A stretch of 8,072 bases of DNA, taken from the NCBI GenBank assembly GCA_016293265.1, contig JAEDEN010000072.1:1-8072 (forward strand), read 5' to 3'. A model generated the notes under the pieces. It searched no databases. It saw nothing but the letters and a program-made list of their open reading frames with translations, and was not told where the DNA came from. The position numbers and the translations under genes are program-made. The first letter of the stretch is position 1; each line of letters opens with the position of its first letter. The DNA comes from Oscillospiraceae bacterium (GTDB lineage: Bacteria > Bacillota > Clostridia > Oscillospirales > Oscillospiraceae). Of the stretch, positions 5,695 to 8,072 are shown piece by piece.

Positions 5695-6477
5695 ATGAAA
5701 AACATGAAAAAGATCGTAACCATGGTTCTGGCTCTTGCCATGATGGTTTCTCTCGCCGCCTGCGGCGCAAAGCAAGAAAAGAAGATGATCTATGCCGTGG
5801 AAGCCGGCAGCGCCGGTGAGGCTGTCGCTTTGGAAAAGGGGTTTGAGATCAACAGCGTCGATACCCAGGCCAAGGCTCTGATGGAAGTGGCTGCCGGTAC
5901 CTCTGACGCCGCTATCATCGACTCTTTGATGGCCGGTGCTATGGTTGGTGAAGGCACCAGCTATCCCGATCTGAAGTGCACGGACCAGAAGTTGACCGAA
6001 GAGCTGTACGGCGTGGGCTGCCGCAAGGGCAGCGATCTGGCAGCTTACATCAACGGTGTTTTTGCCGAGGCTTATGCTGACGGCACCATGCAGGAAATCG
6101 CCACTACCTATGGCGTTCAGGAAGCCCTGGTTGAACAGTCTGCCGACGTGATCGATCCCCCTGCCGGCGGTGACATTGCCTACATTCGGGATAAGGGTAC
6201 CCTGGTGGTTGGTATCACCGATTTTGAGCCCATGGACTACAAGGACGCCAACGGCGAGTGGATTGGCTTTGACGCTGACATGGCCAAGCTCGTTGCCCAG
6301 AAGCTGGGCGTTGAGATCGAGTTCATCGAGATCGACTGGGACAATAAGGTCTTTGAGCTGGATGGCAAGGGCATTGATGTTGTGTGGAACGGTATGACCC
6401 TGACCGACGCCGTTCTGGAAGCCATGGAGTGCTCCAACGCTTACTGCAACAACGCCCAGGTGGTCGTCACCAAGTAA
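5695..6477 (+). CDS. Circularly permuted amino acid-binding lipoprotein
   Basis: Extracellular solute-binding lipoprotein (SBP_bac_3-like) of a polar amino acid importer. The signal peptide has a basic start, a hydrophobic core and the lipobox SLAAC with lipidated Cys23. The order after it is unusual. Residues 31-148 match the family's second half: lobe-2 entry strand IYAVEAGSAGE (32-42), DAAIIDSLMA (71-80) with the presumed ligand-ammonium Asp76, YGVGCRKGSDL (105-115), and the closing AYADGTMQEIATTYG (126-140). A Pro/Gly linker (149-159) follows. Residues 160-260 then match the family's first half: AYIRDKGTLVVGITDFEPM (162-180), WIGFDADMA (189-197), the WNGMTLTDAV region (231-240), and a stop straight after the hinge strand AQVVVTK. 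Both lobes are complete at 260 residues. The start is set by GGAGG at 5682-5686; a TTG at 5680 overlaps it and was rejected. The arginine that usually binds the ligand carboxylate (TPER position) is Val240 here, so the substrate is uncertain. Confidence 0.9.
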   Translation: MKNMKKIVTMVLALAMMVSLAACGAKQEKKMIYAVEAGSAGEAVALEKGFEINSVDTQAKALMEVAAGTSDAAIIDSLMAGAMVGEGTSYPDLKCTDQKLTEELYGVGCRKGSDLAAYINGVFAEAYADGTMQEIATTYGVQEALVEQSADVIDPPAGGDIAYIRDKGTLVVGITDFEPMDYKDANGEWIGFDADMAKLVAQKLGVEIEFIEIDWDNKVFELDGKGIDVVWNGMTLTDAVLEAMECSNAYCNNAQVVVTK

Positions 6478-6495
6478 TTCCCCTAAGGAGTTTTT

Positions 6496-6529
6496 CAAAG
6501 GCAGAGAGCAGAAATGCCCTCTGCCTTTG
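6496..6529 (+). other. Intercistronic hairpin between binding protein and permease
   Basis: An 11-base-pair perfect stem (6496-6506 with 6519-6529, loop of 12) begins 18 bases after the binding-protein stop codon. It is not followed by a U-tract; the next bases are AGCGGC. It is therefore more likely an RNA-stabilising or partial attenuating structure than a full terminator. Such hairpins behind binding-protein genes commonly leave that message in excess over the membrane components. Confidence 0.6.
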
Positions 6530-6567
6530 AGCGGCTTTAGAAATCAGAAATTAGAGGAGAGCATCCG

Positions 6568-7290
6568 ATGTTTTTGACCGTTACCATATCCCTGCTGAAG
6601 GGTTTGGGCACTGCCATGCAGCTCTTTGGGCTGACGCTTCTGTTCGCCCTGCCCCTGGGGCTTGTGTTGGCCTTCGGCTCCATGAACAAATGGCAGCCCT
6701 GCAAGTTCCTTCTTTTCCGCCAGGAGCATTCCGGCCCTGTGATCCGCTTTTTTGCCAATTTGCGGCCCATCAGCGCCCTGACCAATTTGCTCGTGTGGAT
6801 CATCCGCGGCACACCGCTGATGCTGCAGCTCATCATTATTTTTTATGGCCCCGGCCTGTGGTTTGACAATAATATCTGGTCATTCGGAAATGGCCGTATG
6901 TTTGCCTGTGTGATGGCCTTTGTCATCAACTATTCCTGCTATTTCTCCGTAATCTACCGCGGCGGGATTGAAGGCGTTCCCCGGGGACAGCGGGAAGCCG
7001 GAGAGGTACTGGGTATGACCAAGAGGCAGATCTTCTTCAAGGTCACCTTGCTGCAGATGATCAAGCGCATCGTCCCCCCCATGTCCAATGAGATTATCAC
7101 CCTGGTCAAGGATACTTCTCTGGCCCGCATCATTGCCATCACGGAACTGATCAAGGCCGGCGAAGCTTATATGAAGTCCGATGGTATCACCTGGCCCTTG
7201 TTCTACACGGCAGTGTACTACCTTCTCTTCGTGGGTGTACTGACGCTCCTGTTCAATTTCATTGAGCGTAAGCTCAGCTATTTCAGATAA
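6568..7290 (+). CDS. Polar amino acid ABC transporter permease
   Basis: Membrane subunit of the importer (HisMQ/GlnP-type, BPD_transp_1), 240 residues, probably forming a homodimer because only one permease gene is present. Hydrophobic stretches near 5-36, 70-95, 111-130, 185-200 and 211-232 fit the five-helix family plan. Conserved marks are IRGTPLMLQL at 79-88, the cytoplasmic EAA coupling loop EAGEVLGMTKRQIFFKVTLLQ split over 143-163 (key Gly149), and VKDTSLARIIA at 180-190. The ATG follows AGAGGAGA (6553-6560) with 7-base spacing. Compared with my recollection of the family, the loop after the first helix is about 25 residues too long. The extra part spans roughly 45-69 (DNA about 6700-6774) and is basic and aromatic. 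A 9-base direct repeat CCAATTTGC (6755-6763 and 6782-6790) lies at its right edge. The gene is 13 bases ahead of the ATPase and in one operon with it. Confidence 0.92.
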   Translation: MFLTVTISLLKGLGTAMQLFGLTLLFALPLGLVLAFGSMNKWQPCKFLLFRQEHSGPVIRFFANLRPISALTNLLVWIIRGTPLMLQLIIIFYGPGLWFDNNIWSFGNGRMFACVMAFVINYSCYFSVIYRGGIEGVPRGQREAGEVLGMTKRQIFFKVTLLQMIKRIVPPMSNEIITLVKDTSLARIIAITELIKAGEAYMKSDGITWPLFYTAVYYLLFVGVLTLLFNFIERKLSYFR

Positions 7291-7303
7291 GGAGGCGGGA
7301 AAA

Positions 7304-8071
7304 ATGTCTGTTTTGGAAGTAAAAAATATCGAAAAGCATTTCGGCGATACCCGCGTCCTGAAGGACATCTCCTTCACCCTGGAAAAGGGACAGGCTATGT
7401 CCATCATCGGTTCCTCCGGCAGTGGAAAGACTACGCTGCTGCGGTGCCTCAATTTCCTGGAAAAGCCGGACGGTGGTTCCATTTCCGTCAATGGGGAAAT
7501 GCTTTTCGATGCTGCCGATCCCGCTACCCAACTGGAAAAGGAAATTCGCCGCAAGCGGCTCCATTTTGGACTGGTATTTCAGAATTTCAACCTCTTCCCC
7601 CAGTACACTGCGCTGCAGAACGTTACTCTGGCCCGGGAACTGATGGCCAGGGAAAACGGCGGCGAGAGCCGTGAGTCGATCCTGAAGGCCGGCAAGGAGC
7701 TTCTGGCTCAGATAGGCCTCGCAGACCGGGCGGATCATTATCCCCACCAGCTCTCCGGCGGCCAGCAGCAGCGGGTGGCAATTGCCCGGGCACTGGCCCT
7801 CCACCCCGACATTCTCTGCTTTGATGAGCCCACCTCCGCCCTGGACCCGGAGCTTACCGGTGAGGTCCTGCGGGTCATCCGCAACTTGGCCGAGCAGCAC
7901 ACTACCATGATTATCGTCACCCACGAGATGGCCTTCGCACGTGATGTTGCCGACCAGCTCATCTTCATGGATGGGGGCGTCATTGTGGAGCAGGGCAATC
8001 CCCACCAGGTTATTGACCATCCCAGGGAGGAGCGCACCCGCCATTTCCTGGCGCACTACTCCGAAAACTAA
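7304..8071 (+). CDS. Polar amino acid ABC transporter ATP-binding protein
   Basis: Cytoplasmic ATPase (GlnQ/HisP-like) that powers the importer, complete at 255 residues with its stop codon at the window edge. All nucleotide-binding elements are present: Walker A GSSGSGKTT at 36-44, Q-loop Gln93 (VFQNFNLFP), signature LSGGQ at 150-154, Walker B ILCFDE at 170-175 with catalytic Glu175, D-loop SALD at 178-181, and H-loop His207 (VTHEM). The stretch between the strand at 60-67 and the Q-loop is a few residues longer and more charged (about 68-87) than in GlnQ. The start at 7304 follows GGAGG (7291-7295) with 8-base spacing. A longer reading from 7262 would overlap the permease and was rejected. 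Only 13 bases separate it from the permease stop, so the two are co-transcribed. Whether the operon continues beyond the window is not visible. Confidence 0.95.
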   Translation: MSVLEVKNIEKHFGDTRVLKDISFTLEKGQAMSIIGSSGSGKTTLLRCLNFLEKPDGGSISVNGEMLFDAADPATQLEKEIRRKRLHFGLVFQNFNLFPQYTALQNVTLARELMARENGGESRESILKAGKELLAQIGLADRADHYPHQLSGGQQQRVAIARALALHPDILCFDEPTSALDPELTGEVLRVIRNLAEQHTTMIIVTHEMAFARDVADQLIFMDGGVIVEQGNPHQVIDHPREERTRHFLAHYSEN

Positions 8072-8072
8072 G

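Noticed and set aside
5695..6477. Binding protein as a truncated or frameshifted gene
   Set aside because: Both halves of the family are present in one frame without stop codons, with an intact signal peptide and normal total length; swapped order explains it better than loss or frameshift.
5614..6498. Minus-strand open frame of 294 codons opposite the binding protein
   Set aside because: It is a shadow of the lipoprotein gene and has no ribosome binding site or recognisable motif.

Overview
The window looks like a chromosomal segment of a spore-forming, moderately GC-rich member of the Clostridia, most likely Oscillospiraceae-like. The evidence is a full-length spoIVA (restricted to endospore formers), a pyrophosphate-type phosphofructokinase, a type III pantothenate kinase, and Gram-positive-style AGGAGG ribosome binding sites and lipoprotein signal. 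The family-level placement is an inference from protein flavour and base composition. There are eight complete protein genes and no RNA gene, CRISPR array, insertion sequence or pseudogene. No gene-free stretch exceeds 300 bases.

Left part (1-2580): two glycolytic genes are transcribed divergently from a shared region at 1028-1252. fba (class II aldolase, minus strand) and pfp (PPi-dependent phosphofructokinase, plus strand) make and cleave fructose 1,6-bisphosphate. Each has a recognisable promoter and a hairpin terminator.

Middle (2581-5540): coaX (pantothenate kinase, minus) and ogt (O6-alkylguanine-DNA alkyltransferase, plus) diverge from a compact region. There a single 12-base palindrome appears to supply the -35 box of both promoters. 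ogt and spoIVA converge on one strong hairpin. spoIVA (spore coat basement ATPase, minus) has a good match to a mother-cell sigma-E promoter about 40 bases ahead of its start.

Right part (5541-8072): a three-gene polar amino acid ABC importer, in the order lipoprotein binding protein, permease, ATPase. The binding protein is the surprise of the window. Its two halves are in swapped order compared with the usual family: the segment normally forming the C-terminal half follows the lipoprotein signal directly, and the segment normally at the mature N-terminus comes last. It therefore reads as a natural circular permutant in one intact frame with its own ribosome binding site. The adjacent permease also carries an apparent extra segment of about 25 residues in its first cytoplasmic loop. 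An intercistronic hairpin without a U-tract separates the binding protein from the membrane genes and may set their expression ratio. A 14-base perfect palindrome in the promoter is a candidate operator.
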